Part shown: positions 16,695 to 26,589 of the stretch, piece by piece
Layout of the letters: every line of letters begins with the position of its first letter
How positions within the stretch are numbered: position 1 is the first letter of the stretch
Source: Nitrososphaerota archaeon
GTDB taxonomy: Archaea; Thermoproteota; Bathyarchaeia; Bathyarchaeales; Bathycorpusculaceae
Direction: 5' to 3'
DNA length: 64,000 nucleotides
Assembly: GCA_031274765.1 (NCBI GenBank)
Contig: JAISPR010000010.1
Location: forward strand, 1 to 64,000
Made by a program: the position numbers and the translations under genes
Notes under the pieces: model-generated
Told to the model about the DNA's origin: nothing
The model's input: only the letters and a program-made list of their open reading frames with translations
The model's database searches: none

Positions 16695-18371
16695 TTATGC
16701 CCAAAAGAAGACAATCCAGTGCCAATAGAAGTAGCCCTCGACGATACTTTGGGCCGGATTTTCTAATGGGGCGATTGATATTGCTATGGACTTTGGTGGG
16801 TATGGTGTTGTTGTTTGACCTATATGTTGGGGTGTTGTTTGTGTTGGATAGGGTGTTGGTGTTTGGGTTATATGATTAAGGGTTATCTGTACAGACGAAG
16901 TTGTTTGGGTTGAGTGTGTAGTTGCGGGTTGTGTTGGTTGGGGGTCTGTTAAGACAGGCGTGGGTGATGGTGTTGTGAGTGCCGGGTTGGTTGTCTGGGA
17001 CAGTGTGGGGTTGTCTGTTGGGTGCAGAGTTGGTTGGGTCGTTTGAATTGTTTTTGTTGGTGCTTTATAGGAGTCAATGTATGCTTTGCCCATGGCGTTT
17101 GCTGCATAGTTTCGAGTAAGCATTGTTTCTCCAGCATAAATTGGTCCTAAGCCTGTATCACTTAGCCAATAGTACGCGCCTGCGCCAATACCCAAATCGT
17201 ATTGTACTCTAAGTAGAGTGCTCCACCATGTGACATCTCTTTGACTGTTACTTGATCTTGCCAAACAAGAGCCTTCTTCATTGATAACTAAGGGTGCAAC
17301 GACACCCATCGTTTTAACTGCATCTTGCAGTTGTGACTTTAAATTGTCATAGTCAGTTCGCCAATATTGGGTCAAATCCGTGGGTGCATAATAGTAGAGA
17401 TGTGTTGTGTAAACAATATTGACTGCATTAGGTATTGCGGCTGCGATTTGTTTAATCCAGCTCAGATCATTGCCCCAAGCGTTTGGATGCCAACCCATAT
17501 GCCACTGCATCATAATCAGGTTGGATGCACCTGTTGATCTAATGGCACTATACATCGTTTGGAGATACTGCATATATCCCGTGGGGATAGCATCGTTGTC
17601 AATCCCCAGATTTGGTTCATTCCAAGCTTCAAAGATTACATTATCATATCCCTTGTATGTATTAGCCATGTCAGACCAAAACCATCGCCAAAACCCTAAC
17701 TCATTACCGCCATAACCTGCATCAGATAGAAATCGCCGTGCAGGTTCATCCCATCCCTCCATGGGCAAACCCTGCCAGCCATATCCTTGACTCGCATAAG
17801 GATCGCCACCAAAACTGCTTGCTGAGGGCGTGAGCATGTAGGGTACGATATTAACATATATGCCATATTTGGCTGCTGTTTGAATTAGTGTATGAAGATA
17901 TGTCTTGGTGTTGATGGGGGTTGTTTGGGCACCATAACTGGCGGGGTCTTCTTGTGAGGGTGCGATGTTGTTTCGGTAGTACCAGCTGGGGTAGATGAAG
18001 ACGCGTATGTAGTTTATGTGCCATTGGTCTCTCATGTTGGCAAAGGTTTGTTCCATGGTTGGTGTGGGGTTAGTATTCCACTGATTACTCCAACTATCTG
18101 ATGCAGTATTGCCCCAAAGGATAAGATTTGGCACAAACCCCGCAAGGCCCATACCACGCAGATACACAACATTGCCTTCACTATCAACAATATAGGTACC
18201 TGAGGTGTGTAGCGCCGGAGTGACCGATGAGGCACTATCCTGAGCGCAGGTTGGAGAAAACACTGAAACCATGCTTAGGGCAAGCAAAGTAACGATGAAA
18301 AGCGATGCAACCCTTCGGTAGTTTTTGAGATTTAACGGATGCCCTGTTTGCGATAAACTGTGTGTGTTCAT
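16695..18371 (-). CDS. Secreted glycoside hydrolase, GH5-like (cellulase superfamily)
   Basis: The protein (558 residues) has a basic N-terminus and a signal peptide around residues 20-43 (ASLFIVTLLALSMVSVF...CAQ). The catalytic barrel spans about residues 55-430: GNVVYLRGMGLAG at the start, INYIRVFIYPSWYY, VIFEAWNEPN with the acid/base Glu, and PLVINEEGS with the nucleophile Glu, both as in clan GH-A. A Thr/Pro-rich linker of about 90 residues then leads to a short aromatic tail (GYFYWHWIVFFWA), too short for a normal anchor. It is the only minus-strand gene in the glycan locus. It may trim exported glycan or digest plant polysaccharide; substrate is unknown. Confidence 0.85.
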   Translation of the reverse strand: MNTHSLSQTGHPLNLKNYRRVASLFIVTLLALSMVSVFSPTCAQDSASSVTPALHTSGTYIVDSEGNVVYLRGMGLAGFVPNLILWGNTASDSWSNQWNTNPTPTMEQTFANMRDQWHINYIRVFIYPSWYYRNNIAPSQEDPASYGAQTTPINTKTYLHTLIQTAAKYGIYVNIVPYMLTPSASSFGGDPYASQGYGWQGLPMEGWDEPARRFLSDAGYGGNELGFWRWFWSDMANTYKGYDNVIFEAWNEPNLGIDNDAIPTGYMQYLQTMYSAIRSTGASNLIMMQWHMGWHPNAWGNDLSWIKQIAAAIPNAVNIVYTTHLYYYAPTDLTQYWRTDYDNLKSQLQDAVKTMGVVAPLVINEEGSCLARSSNSQRDVTWWSTLLRVQYDLGIGAGAYYWLSDTGLGPIYAGETMLTRNYAANAMGKAYIDSYKAPTKTIQTTQPTLHPTDNPTLSQTTNPALTTPSPTPVLTDPQPTQPATTHSTQTTSSVQITLNHITQTPTPYPTQTTPQHIGQTTTPYPPKSIAISIAPLENPAQSIVEGYFYWHWIVFFWA

Positions 18372-18420
18372 TTATTTCTCTCTCTCTTTGTTCCCGATTT
18401 TGTGAACCTACTGCCTCGAT

Positions 18421-18433
18421 TATTTTTATAGGC
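18421..18433 (-). promoter_or_regulatory. TATA-like box for the GH5 gene
   Basis: On the minus strand GCCTATAAAAATA lies about 55 bp upstream of the GH5 start, giving a leader of about 25 bases that contains a GA-rich ribosome site. Confidence 0.4.
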
Positions 18434-18567
18434 TTTTGCAAAATGTACTTCACATGTTTGCAAGATTCAGTTAACATACCAATGCATGTGCTAACCCTAC
18501 CATCAAACAATATTTACGTCCAAACAACAAAAAACCGATAATATTTCAACTTCTTAGGCGAATAAGC

Positions 18568-19683
18568 ATGGCAAACAAAATCGGCGTCTTTTGCCCCACT
18601 CTAAACGTTTATGGCGGCGGAGAATATGTTGCAATAGCTATCGCCAACACCCTTGCAAAAAATAACCACCCCGTAATCCTATTTACAAACAACAAAATCA
18701 ACCCCCAAGCCATCAAAAACTACTTCGGCGAAACCCTCCACCCAAACATAGAAACTCTCCCCCAACCCACCCCCTTCACACCCCGAAACATAGCCCACTT
18801 CTACCAAACTATAATCCACTCCTACATCGCAAAATCCAAATGTCACACACTCATCGACGCCTTCTCCAACTGCGTCTATCCCTGGACAGAAGTCACCTAC
18901 ATCCACTTCCCCCACCTCAACAAACAAACCTTCAACAAATCATTTCCCTACCTAAACAACCCCCGCATCAACCAAGCCGGCACCCTACCGCAAGTACTTC
19001 TAGAAAAAAAACTAGTGAACTACAAAAAACACCTAGTTTTAGCCAACAGCCACTACACTGCCAATGAAATCCAAGCCTACTCAGGAAAATCAGCAGAAGT
19101 CCTCTATCCCCCCTTCTCATCAAGCCTCATAGACCTAAGTCAAGATACTGCTAAACCCCAAAAAGATAATCTTGTTGTTACAGTCTCACGGCTAGACGCT
19201 AATAAACAATTAGAACGGATTCCGCAGATTGCCGCACAAACCCATTCAAGTATACAATTTGTTATAATCGGTCGGTTATGCAGTCCCACTACGCTTGCTT
19301 TTTTGCATGCGTTAACTAAAAAGTTGGGTGTAGATAAGCGGGTTCATTTTTATCCCGATGCTTCCGTGGAGCAAAAAATAGACTTGCTACGAAAAGCTAA
19401 AATTTATTTGCACACAATGACCGGTGAACATTTTGGTATATCTATTGTAGAAGCTATGGTTTTGGGTTGTTTGCCGATTGTTCATGATTCGGGTGGAGTG
19501 CGGGAGTTTGTTTCGGCGCAGTATCGTTATCAAACTTCTAAGGAGGCGGCTTCTAAGATTAGCCAGGTGTTGGCTTGTTGGTCAAATAATCAGGCTGAAA
19601 AAGTTAGAGCGCTTAGTGAACAGTTTTCACTTTCTAATTTTTCAATACGGTTCATGGAGCTCTATATGCGCTATTATGATTAG
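18568..19683 (+). CDS. Glycosyltransferase family 4 (ALG11-like)
   Basis: A GT-B enzyme: GVFCPTLNVYGGGEYVAIAIA at the N-terminus, VTYIHFPHLNK in the middle, then VVTVSRLDANKQLERIP, FVIIGR and the sugar-donor motif GEHFGISIVEAMVLGCLPIVHDSGG with EX7E spacing. The overall order resembles eukaryotic ALG11-type mannosyltransferases. Codon use switches sharply inside the gene: line 18721 is 47 of 60 A+C, line 19441 is 45 of 60 G+T. The protein reads through normally. Confidence 0.85.
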   Translation: MANKIGVFCPTLNVYGGGEYVAIAIANTLAKNNHPVILFTNNKINPQAIKNYFGETLHPNIETLPQPTPFTPRNIAHFYQTIIHSYIAKSKCHTLIDAFSNCVYPWTEVTYIHFPHLNKQTFNKSFPYLNNPRINQAGTLPQVLLEKKLVNYKKHLVLANSHYTANEIQAYSGKSAEVLYPPFSSSLIDLSQDTAKPQKDNLVVTVSRLDANKQLERIPQIAAQTHSSIQFVIIGRLCSPTTLAFLHALTKKLGVDKRVHFYPDASVEQKIDLLRKAKIYLHTMTGEHFGISIVEAMVLGCLPIVHDSGGVREFVSAQYRYQTSKEAASKISQVLACWSNNQAEKVRALSEQFSLSNFSIRFMELYMRYYD

Positions 19684-19709
19684 ACTATGCTGAGTTTGAG
19701 GTGCTCTTT

Positions 19710-20885
19710 TTGCGTGTATGTCATGTTTGGGAACGGTTTTGGCCAATAGAAATAGGTGGTTTGGAGCGCTACATTTTGTGGCTTACCAGCTATCTTGCTA
19801 AGAAACAAGCTATCGAGTTCTCGCTTATAACGGGCCGGACAAAATTTTTGTTGGTAACAAAAAATATTAAAAAATATGAGAACGTGGGATTTCTTGAGGT
19901 TTATCGGCTCGGACCCAACCCGGTGGATGTTTTGAATGGGGCCTGTATTTATTTTTTAGGGTCTACTCCACGGATTGTGGAAAAAATAAAGTTCGCCGGG
20001 CTCTATCAGGAGGCTTTGAAATGGCGGGGGGCTAAATCTAGTGATGTATTTCACATACATGGTATTTGGCGTGATCTTGAATACATCAATCTGGGTATTT
20101 ATTTGAGTCGACATTACCACAAACCCTTGGTTGTTACCCTACATGGCGGGTTTGTAGGGAGTCCTTCTCAGGGGGGCATGCCCCTTGAGTCACCCCAAGT
20201 TAGAGCCATACTAGAAGATGATGTTGCAGCCATAACTACCTACTCCCATGAGGTGCTAAGTACGCTTGAGCGGATGGGACTGGGCGATAAGAGTTATCTG
20301 GTTACTAATTTTGTAGATCCGCCTTTTTTTAAAAAACCCTTGGGCGATAAATCACATGCGACCACAGTTATTTATGTTGGCCGGCTTGAACCGGTGCAGA
20401 CGCCTGAGTTGGTGCTTTTGGCTTTTAAAAAAGTCATTGAACAGGTGCCCGATGCTAAGCTTGTTATCGTTGGATATGGAACGCTTTTTGAGCCCCTTAG
20501 ATTGATGATAAAAGAGCTAAATATTGAAGGATCGGTTACTATGGCCGGTCGGCAGACTGATGTTCGGCCTTTTTTGTGGGACAGTGATATTTTTGTGGCG
20601 ACAAATTTTGGTTACATCGCTACCCTTGAAGCGTGGTCTGCGGGGCTTGCAGTTATTGCACCTAATTTTGGCATACTCAAAGAAACCGTTGCGCATGAAA
20701 AAAATGGTTTGCTTTTTGAACCTGATCAGGTTGATGATTTAGCGTGGGCTCTTTTACGGTTAATAGCGGACCGGTCTTTGCGGGAAACGCTTGCGTTAAA
20801 TGGTGCTAAAATGGTCCAGAATTATGATATCCGTACAGTGGCACCTAAAATGTCTTCGATTTATCGTTTAGTGATCAAAAACTGA
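19710..20885 (+). CDS. Glycosyltransferase family 4
   Basis: RVCHVWERFWPIEIGGLERYI is the typical glycine-rich acceptor loop of GT4 enzymes. The C-terminal half has VIYVGRLEPVQTPELVLLAF, KLVIVGYGT and ATLEAWSAGLAVIAPNFG, the donor-site region. I chose the TTG at 19710 because GAGGTG ends 7 bases upstream and the family normally starts here; the track's GTG is three codons earlier. It is followed after 14 bp by the DUF2206 gene. Confidence 0.85.
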   Translation: MRVCHVWERFWPIEIGGLERYILWLTSYLAKKQAIEFSLITGRTKFLLVTKNIKKYENVGFLEVYRLGPNPVDVLNGACIYFLGSTPRIVEKIKFAGLYQEALKWRGAKSSDVFHIHGIWRDLEYINLGIYLSRHYHKPLVVTLHGGFVGSPSQGGMPLESPQVRAILEDDVAAITTYSHEVLSTLERMGLGDKSYLVTNFVDPPFFKKPLGDKSHATTVIYVGRLEPVQTPELVLLAFKKVIEQVPDAKLVIVGYGTLFEPLRLMIKELNIEGSVTMAGRQTDVRPFLWDSDIFVATNFGYIATLEAWSAGLAVIAPNFGILKETVAHEKNGLLFEPDQVDDLAWALLRLIADRSLRETLALNGAKMVQNYDIRTVAPKMSSIYRLVIKN

Positions 20886-20899
20886 TTTGAGGCAAAAAT

Positions 20900-23017
20900 A
20901 TGGGTTTTTCTACCAAGTTATCTGTTTCCAAGTATTTTTTAGCCCTAGTTGTGGCTTTTCAGGTTATTCTTTATGCATCTATGTATTTGGATCTTTTGGT
21001 TGTACGCGTAGTTATAGGCGCTGTGTATTTGCTCTTCATACCTGGTATGGTTATCCTCAAACTTTTGAAACTGGAGCGTTTGGGGTCTTTTGAGGTAATT
21101 GTCTATGCGGTAGGATTTAGTGTTGTTTTTCTTATGCTTGCCGGGTTGATAATTAATCAATTCGGCTATATTGTAGGCCTTAGTTTTCCCTTAGCGGTTT
21201 TGCCGCTTTCGTTGTTTGTAAACACCTTGGTTCTTCTGGGGGCTGTTGTTGTACAGGTTATGAATCGTAAACGTACTGGGGTCTTTGAGTCTGAAGAGGT
21301 GTTTGTGAATCGTTCAGTTCTGCCCTTGGTTTTGCTTCCTGTTTTGAGTATAATTGGTGCCTATTTCGTAAATACCACCGGTAATAACCTTATTTTAATG
21401 GGGATGATTTTAGCCATAGCGGCCATATTTATTTTTAGTGTCTTTAGTAAAGGTGTAAAATCGCGTTCATTTTATGTGTTTGCTGTTGCCATGATTGCAT
21501 TGGCTCTTTTGATGCATGTGTCTTTAATCTCTGGATACATTTTGCCCTATGGGGGGGATTCTCCTGTGGAGCTCTATGTTTTTAGAGGAACTGAGCTCAA
21601 TTCTCATTGGAACCCCATTTTTATGATGCCTGAAGATGAAATCTATGGCCGTTATAATGCTATGTTAAGTATAACGGTGCTTCCCACAATCTACTCCAAT
21701 ATGTTAGGGTTAGATCCCACTTGGGTATTCAAACTGATATATCCTCTCATATTTACATTAGTTCCCGTTGGTTTGTATTTGCTTTGGCAGCCCTATGTTG
21801 GCAAAAAGTTAGGGTTCATCGCAGCGTTTCTGTTTATGGCTCAATCAACTTTTTTTACCGAGATGCTAGCGTTAAATCGACAGATGATAGCTGAGTTATT
21901 TTTTGTTTTGTTGTTGTTAGTGATTTTAAATAAGAAATTGCCTGCCGCTAGTAAATTTGTTACGTTTGCACTGTTTAGTTTTGGTTTAATCTTTTCCCAT
22001 TATGCTTTAGCTGAGATTTTTCTTTTTCTCATTGTTTCTGCTTGGGTTATTTCTGCGCTCTATATGCGTCGTCCCGGTTTTAATCTGCAACTGAGTTTTG
22101 TGGTGTTCTTTTTTGTCGCTATGTTTCTTTGGTATATCTATGTTTCTGATGGGGTGGTTTTTAATAGTTTTATGTCTTTTGCAAGTAATATTGGTGCACA
22201 GTTTGGGGATTTCTTTAACCCTGCCTCTAGGGGACAAGCTGTTCTTACCGGTCTTGGTTTAGCGAGTTCACCTTCGCCTCTAAATACCCTTAGCCGAGGG
22301 TTTGCTTATTTAACAGAGTTTTTTATAGTGCTGGGTTGTTTTGCGCTAATTCGAAAGAAAACGCCTTTTCGGTTTGCAGGGGACTATACAGTGTTTAGCG
22401 TGTTAGCGGTTGTTTTTTTGGTGCTTCTAACACTTGTTCCCGGGTTAGCCGATGCGCTCTCAATGACCCGGTTCTATCACATACTTTTGATGGTTCTTGC
22501 ACCGTTTTGTGCGGTGGGTATGTGGTTAATGTCTCAGTATGTCTTTAGGTATAGGCGGGAACTATTTTTTTCTTTGTTGGTTGTTGCGGTTTTGGTTCCC
22601 TATTTTCTGTTCCAAACCAATTTTGCCTATGAAGCTACAGGCGGTGAAAGTTGGTCGGTTCCCCTTAGTAGTTATCGGATGTCGCCAATAATTCTTTATG
22701 GTTATGTTGGATTTATTGACCCGATGAGCGTGCATGGGGCAACTTGGGTTTCAACTAATGTGCCCTATAAATATAATATATATGGTGATAATGCCCTCTA
22801 CACGTCTTTAACGGCTTACGGCTTGATTTATCGGGGTTATGTTAAGGAACTTACGGCAACCTCAGAGCTATATGGGGGGCAGTTTGCTTATCTGAGCTAT
22901 ATTACCGTTAACTATGAGCTTGCGACATCTAATGGTACTATACCGCGGGTGCTCAACCAAACTGATGTTGTGTATTCCAATGGCGGCAGTGAGGTTTATT
23001 TCGTACCCCTGCCTTAG
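20900..23017 (+). CDS. Large multi-pass membrane protein (DUF2206-like)
   Basis: This 705-residue protein has about 16-18 membrane helices and an external C-terminal domain of about 100 residues. The N-terminal IPGMVILKLLKLERLGSFEVI followed by the VGFSVVFLMLAGLIIN helix and the loop SGYILPYGGDSPVELYVFR are typical of archaeal DUF2206/DUF1616-type proteins. An aspartate-containing first extracellular loop is also common in GT-C glycosyltransferases, so it may transfer a lipid-linked sugar outside the membrane (inference). It is flanked by GT4 and GT2 genes. Confidence 0.75.
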   Translation: MGFSTKLSVSKYFLALVVAFQVILYASMYLDLLVVRVVIGAVYLLFIPGMVILKLLKLERLGSFEVIVYAVGFSVVFLMLAGLIINQFGYIVGLSFPLAVLPLSLFVNTLVLLGAVVVQVMNRKRTGVFESEEVFVNRSVLPLVLLPVLSIIGAYFVNTTGNNLILMGMILAIAAIFIFSVFSKGVKSRSFYVFAVAMIALALLMHVSLISGYILPYGGDSPVELYVFRGTELNSHWNPIFMMPEDEIYGRYNAMLSITVLPTIYSNMLGLDPTWVFKLIYPLIFTLVPVGLYLLWQPYVGKKLGFIAAFLFMAQSTFFTEMLALNRQMIAELFFVLLLLVILNKKLPAASKFVTFALFSFGLIFSHYALAEIFLFLIVSAWVISALYMRRPGFNLQLSFVVFFFVAMFLWYIYVSDGVVFNSFMSFASNIGAQFGDFFNPASRGQAVLTGLGLASSPSPLNTLSRGFAYLTEFFIVLGCFALIRKKTPFRFAGDYTVFSVLAVVFLVLLTLVPGLADALSMTRFYHILLMVLAPFCAVGMWLMSQYVFRYRRELFFSLLVVAVLVPYFLFQTNFAYEATGGESWSVPLSSYRMSPIILYGYVGFIDPMSVHGATWVSTNVPYKYNIYGDNALYTSLTAYGLIYRGYVKELTATSELYGGQFAYLSYITVNYELATSNGTIPRVLNQTDVVYSNGGSEVYFVPLP

Positions 23018-23088
23018 CTTCTTGGTTTGTTTTTAATCCCTGATAACCCTGATTTGTTAACTGTTATTTATCCTGCAAGGTAGGTTCG

Positions 23089-24183
23089 ATGAATAATTAC
23101 CGAAAAAATACTGCTCAGTCCTATTGGGTTTCTGTGGTTATCCCCACTTACAAAAGAGCGGATCTTTTGCCCTATTTGCTTGCTGCTCTAAACCGACAAA
23201 CCTACCGGGCCTTTGATGTAGTGTTTGTTGTGAAACCCTCTGGTGATGACACTGATATGCTTCTCAGAGAAGCTTCTCACACTCTTAACATAACCATAGT
23301 TTTCCAAACCCGGGGATATATTGTAGATGCATATTTTCTTGGCGTCAAATACACTACTGGTGATATTGTTGTTTTTCTTGATGATGATGCTCTTCCAGCG
23401 GATAACTGGTTAGAGGAAATTGTGAAAATTTTTCAAACCACAAAAGCTGATGGCATCACAGCAGATTCTTTTCCGGTTTTGATAAAAAATTGTGCTCTTG
23501 AAATAATTCCTGAATCCGAGGTGCCGGTGGCTTTTTCATCTTTTGATTTTGCTTTTTTTGGTAGTCCTCTAAGAGGTCTTGAGAATTTTAAAAACAGTAT
23601 ATCTACTACTGGTTTAGTGTATGAACGGGGTAACAATGTATATTGGCGCAAGCATGGTGCGGTGAAGGCTTTGTTGCGTGGGCCCTCTATGGCTGTTTGG
23701 GGTGATGTTTTACGGAAAGTTAACTTGCCTGGTGAGTGGCTTTTGGGTTGTGCTTGGGAGATGGTTCTTGGATGGCGGTTGTGGCGTGTTGGGGCTGAGT
23801 TGATTTATGCTCCGCAAGTAAAGGTCTATCATATTGTGCATGGTCGAACTTGTAGTCGTGATTATCTTAATCCCCGTGCTGATCTTCTCTGGGCTGTTGA
23901 GGCGGAATTATTGTTTTATAGGCTCTATGGTGCAGAGCCCCAATTGTCTATAGTACGTAAAATTGAATCTGATTTGTTTCGTATTTTGCATAGTTTAAAG
24001 CATATGCGTTCAAATGTGCCCTATCAGCAGCATAAAATTGTTGGTATCCTTATAGGGAACATTATTGGTGTAAAATGGTTGATTCACAAAGCGCTAAATA
24101 CGTCTTATTCTCCGCTTCCGGATTTGATGAAACTGCGAAAATCTAAACCCGAGTCTAATTCCCATAATTCGTTGTCTGGTTAA
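23089..24183 (+). CDS. Glycosyltransferase family 2
   Basis: VSVVIPTYKRADLLPYLLAAL and IVVFLDDDALPADNWLEEI define the GT-A domain. The later GEWLLGCAWEMVLGWRLWRVG lies where many family-2 enzymes have the E(D) acceptor motif. AAGGTAGG precedes the ATG. The gene is G/T-rich on the coding strand throughout and is the last gene of this run before a gap of about 860 bp. Confidence 0.85.
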   Translation: MNNYRKNTAQSYWVSVVIPTYKRADLLPYLLAALNRQTYRAFDVVFVVKPSGDDTDMLLREASHTLNITIVFQTRGYIVDAYFLGVKYTTGDIVVFLDDDALPADNWLEEIVKIFQTTKADGITADSFPVLIKNCALEIIPESEVPVAFSSFDFAFFGSPLRGLENFKNSISTTGLVYERGNNVYWRKHGAVKALLRGPSMAVWGDVLRKVNLPGEWLLGCAWEMVLGWRLWRVGAELIYAPQVKVYHIVHGRTCSRDYLNPRADLLWAVEAELLFYRLYGAEPQLSIVRKIESDLFRILHSLKHMRSNVPYQQHKIVGILIGNIIGVKWLIHKALNTSYSPLPDLMKLRKSKPESNSHNSLSG

Positions 24184-24425
24184 CTAATTGGTTATTGTTT
24201 TATTGATGTTTGTTTGTTGATGGTTGTATTTTGGGTTAGGGGTGGTTGTCGTGTTTAGTTGGAGTTGTTTTATGGTTTGGGGTGTTTTTGGGTTTGTTTT
24301 GTGTATTTTTGTGGTTAGTTGTTGAGGGGTGGTGTTGATTTGGGGTTGGTTTGTTTTTGGGGTTTGTAGGTGGCGGGTATCTATTTTGAGTGATGCGTTT
24401 TTTAAATTATTTTGTTATATGTGGA
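24184..24425 (+). mobile_element. IS630-like remnant (3' end only)
   Basis: The end of this G/T-rich stretch (GGTGGCGGGTATCTATTTTG, then an A/T-rich GTTATATG) parallels the ends of the remnants at 36730 and 55570 (GCGGTGTATACCTATTTTGA... GCTATA). No transposase motif survives. Confidence 0.35.
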
Positions 24426-25044
24426 TGTGTTTTTAAGGTTGTTTTTGGTTGTGTTGTTCATGTTTAACTCAATTTATGTGGCTTGAATCGCTGATTTTAG
24501 GTGCGCAAATCTCGGTAGTGTGCTAACATGGGATAGTTTTTTACCGGTCAGGTGCTTTATGTACTATCCATGAATTAAAGGTGACCTTTATCTTTAGGGC
24601 TTGAGGACTTTGCCAATCGTATATGGAGTCAATACGAATTTGATTCTGTGCCAAATTAACTATTCTAAATTGGTACACTACCCACTCCTATTTTACGCAA
24701 TCAATGCGGCCGCAATCAAAGTCTAACTGCAATACATTTGAACACAAAACCATAAAAAAATAACTACTAATTACCTTATATCTAATACAAACAAAAAACA
24801 ACCCTTATTTATGTTGCAAACACACCCTTAACCCTCAAATATTAATCTAAAACAACTGCCTGAAAAATTACCCCACAAAATCAATCCAACCAAACATACA
24901 AAAACAACCAACCCCCAAAATATAACCCATTTTCAAAACCAAACACCTACCTACCCAACAACAAAAACCCGCCCTGACAGCCAATGCCTGCTAGCCTCAT
25001 ACATCAACATTCTGCCTCGAAAACAAAATTTTGGAGAACTAACT
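24426..25044. other. Intergenic DNA with MITE-5 and a base-composition flip
   Basis: The stretch holds MITE-5 copy a at 24514-24682. From about 24720 the + strand becomes A/C-rich and stays so into the next gene. No gene is seen; GGAGAA at about 25032 is the ribosome site for the next gene. Confidence 0.55.
24514..24682 (+). repeat. MITE-5 copy a (about 169 bp)
   Basis: It starts GGTAGTGTGCTAACATGGGA and ends ATTCTAAATTGGTACACTACC. The second copy at 40549 shares both ends and internal blocks (TTACCGGTCAG, TTTGCCAATC versus TCTGCCAATC, and AAATTAACTATTCTAAATTG). Confidence 0.75.
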
Positions 25045-26115
25045 TTGCAATCTCAAAACCAACCCCTAGCATCTATAATAATACTCAACTATAACGGCAA
25101 AAACTATCTCAACAACTGCATAACCTCAGTTCTCAAAACCAAATACCCCAACTACGAAATCATCTTAGTCGACAACGCATCAACCGATAACAGCCTCCAA
25201 ATCGCAGAACAACACTTTAACCACACCCCCCACCTCAAAATCATCCGCAACCCTACCAACCAAGGCTTTAGCGGCGGTAACAACACCGGCTACACCCATT
25301 GTCACGGCAAATACATTGTCTTTCTCAACAACGACACCACTGTTGAACCCAACTGGCTAACCCACCTAGTAGAAACTATGCAAAACGACCCCACAATCGG
25401 CTTAGCTCAAAGCAAAATTCTAATGATGGAAAACAACAAAATCCAAATCGGCGGATGGATTTTTAGCGACTATCTAGTACGCAAACACTCCATAGCACAA
25501 AACCAAAGCAACCAACTAAACCTCAAACCCTGCTTTGAGGTCTCTGTTGCCTCAGGAGCTAGCCTAATTATCCGCCGGTCACTTATTGAAAAATATGGTC
25601 TCTTTGAAGCAAAAATCCCCTTCTTCTACGACGACACCCTACTCGCAGTTAAAACCTGGCTAGCCGGTAAACGTGTCGTCACTATCACAAACTCCCAAGT
25701 TCACCACATACTGGGAGCCACCAGCACATGGAATCTAGAAAAAACCACTTTTAACTTACTTAGAGCCAAAATCTGTTTACTCTTTGATATATACTACTGT
25801 CCCCATGAACTATTATCTGCTGTTTTTATCAATGGTATGCACACTTTATTTAATACCTTACATGCCCTAAAGAACAAACAGCTGCCAATAGTTTATGCCA
25901 ATATATGTGGATTTGCCTGGATGCTTGGTAACTTGAGGTTTCTGTGGCAAAACCGATACAGGCGATGGCACAAAACCAACGTTTCCCCCCAAGAACTCAA
26001 AAAAAAACTTGTGCGAATACATCTACCCTTCGCATTATACCTTTTACCCACCCAACTTGGTGAAGACACCTTTAGAGCCGCAGTAGCAAACTATGAACGC
26101 AAAATTTTAGAATAA
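25045..26115 (+). CDS. Glycosyltransferase family 2, rhamnosyltransferase-like
   Basis: ASIIILNYNGKNYLNNCITSV, ILVDNASTDNS, RNPTNQGFSGGNNTG and IVFLNNDTTVEPNWL are the consecutive signatures of WcaE/rhamnosyltransferase-type GT2 enzymes. A FFYDDTLLAVKTWLAG segment matches the acceptor ED motif. TTG start with GGAGAA 8 bases upstream. It is strongly A/C-rich on the coding strand. Confidence 0.88.
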   Translation: MQSQNQPLASIIILNYNGKNYLNNCITSVLKTKYPNYEIILVDNASTDNSLQIAEQHFNHTPHLKIIRNPTNQGFSGGNNTGYTHCHGKYIVFLNNDTTVEPNWLTHLVETMQNDPTIGLAQSKILMMENNKIQIGGWIFSDYLVRKHSIAQNQSNQLNLKPCFEVSVASGASLIIRRSLIEKYGLFEAKIPFFYDDTLLAVKTWLAGKRVVTITNSQVHHILGATSTWNLEKTTFNLLRAKICLLFDIYYCPHELLSAVFINGMHTLFNTLHALKNKQLPIVYANICGFAWMLGNLRFLWQNRYRRWHKTNVSPQELKKKLVRIHLPFALYLLPTQLGEDTFRAAVANYERKILE

Positions 26116-26130
26116 CCCTGGAGGTATGGT

Positions 26131-26589
26131 ATGTTAATTGAATCTAGCACAATTTTGGATAAATGTGGTATAGTAAATTTTCCTAAAGTCACTGATTATC
26201 GGGGTAATCTCTCATTTATAGAGGAAAACCTACAAATTCCTTTCCAAATTAAACGTGTTTACTACCTATATGACGTGCCAAGTGGCGCTAGCCGCGGTGG
26301 GCATGCACACAAAGAACTCCACCAGGTTATTATCGCCCTAAGCGGCAGCTTTGATGTCCTCTTAGACGATGGCACCAACAAACGCACCTTTTTTCTTAAC
26401 CGGCCCCACTATGGCCTCTACATTCCTCCTGGCATATGGCGGGAACTTGAAAATTTTTCCTCCAACTCTGTTGCTCTCTCTCTTGTCTCTCAAATTTATG
26501 ATGAATCTGACTATCTGCGCGACTATGATGCATTTAAGCGATGGATTACAAATGATTGGACCCAAAGAAAAACTCTTAATTATCGGTGA
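26131..26589 (+). CDS. fdtA: FdtA/QdtA-type dTDP-4-oxo-6-deoxyhexose 3,4-ketoisomerase
   Basis: A small cupin (152 residues) with the family motifs FPKVTDYRGNLSFIEE, KRVYYLYDVPSGASRGGHAH and HKELHQVIIALSGSFDVLLDDG, then YGLYIPPGIWRELENF. The GGHAHKELHQ histidines match the active site. These enzymes turn dTDP-4-keto-6-deoxyglucose into the 3-keto isomer, which a DegT aminotransferase then aminates. It is coupled to a NeuD-like acyltransferase (38-bp overlap), fitting the third step, N-acylation. Whether the product is a Fuc3N or Qui3N type is not decided by the sequence. Confidence 0.88.
   Translation: MLIESSTILDKCGIVNFPKVTDYRGNLSFIEENLQIPFQIKRVYYLYDVPSGASRGGHAHKELHQVIIALSGSFDVLLDDGTNKRTFFLNRPHYGLYIPPGIWRELENFSSNSVALSLVSQIYDESDYLRDYDAFKRWITNDWTQRKTLNYR

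Noticed and set aside
26369-26551. Track start of the NeuD-like ORF
   Set aside because: These 61 codons lie wholly within fdtA in another frame; homology starts at the ATG at 26552.
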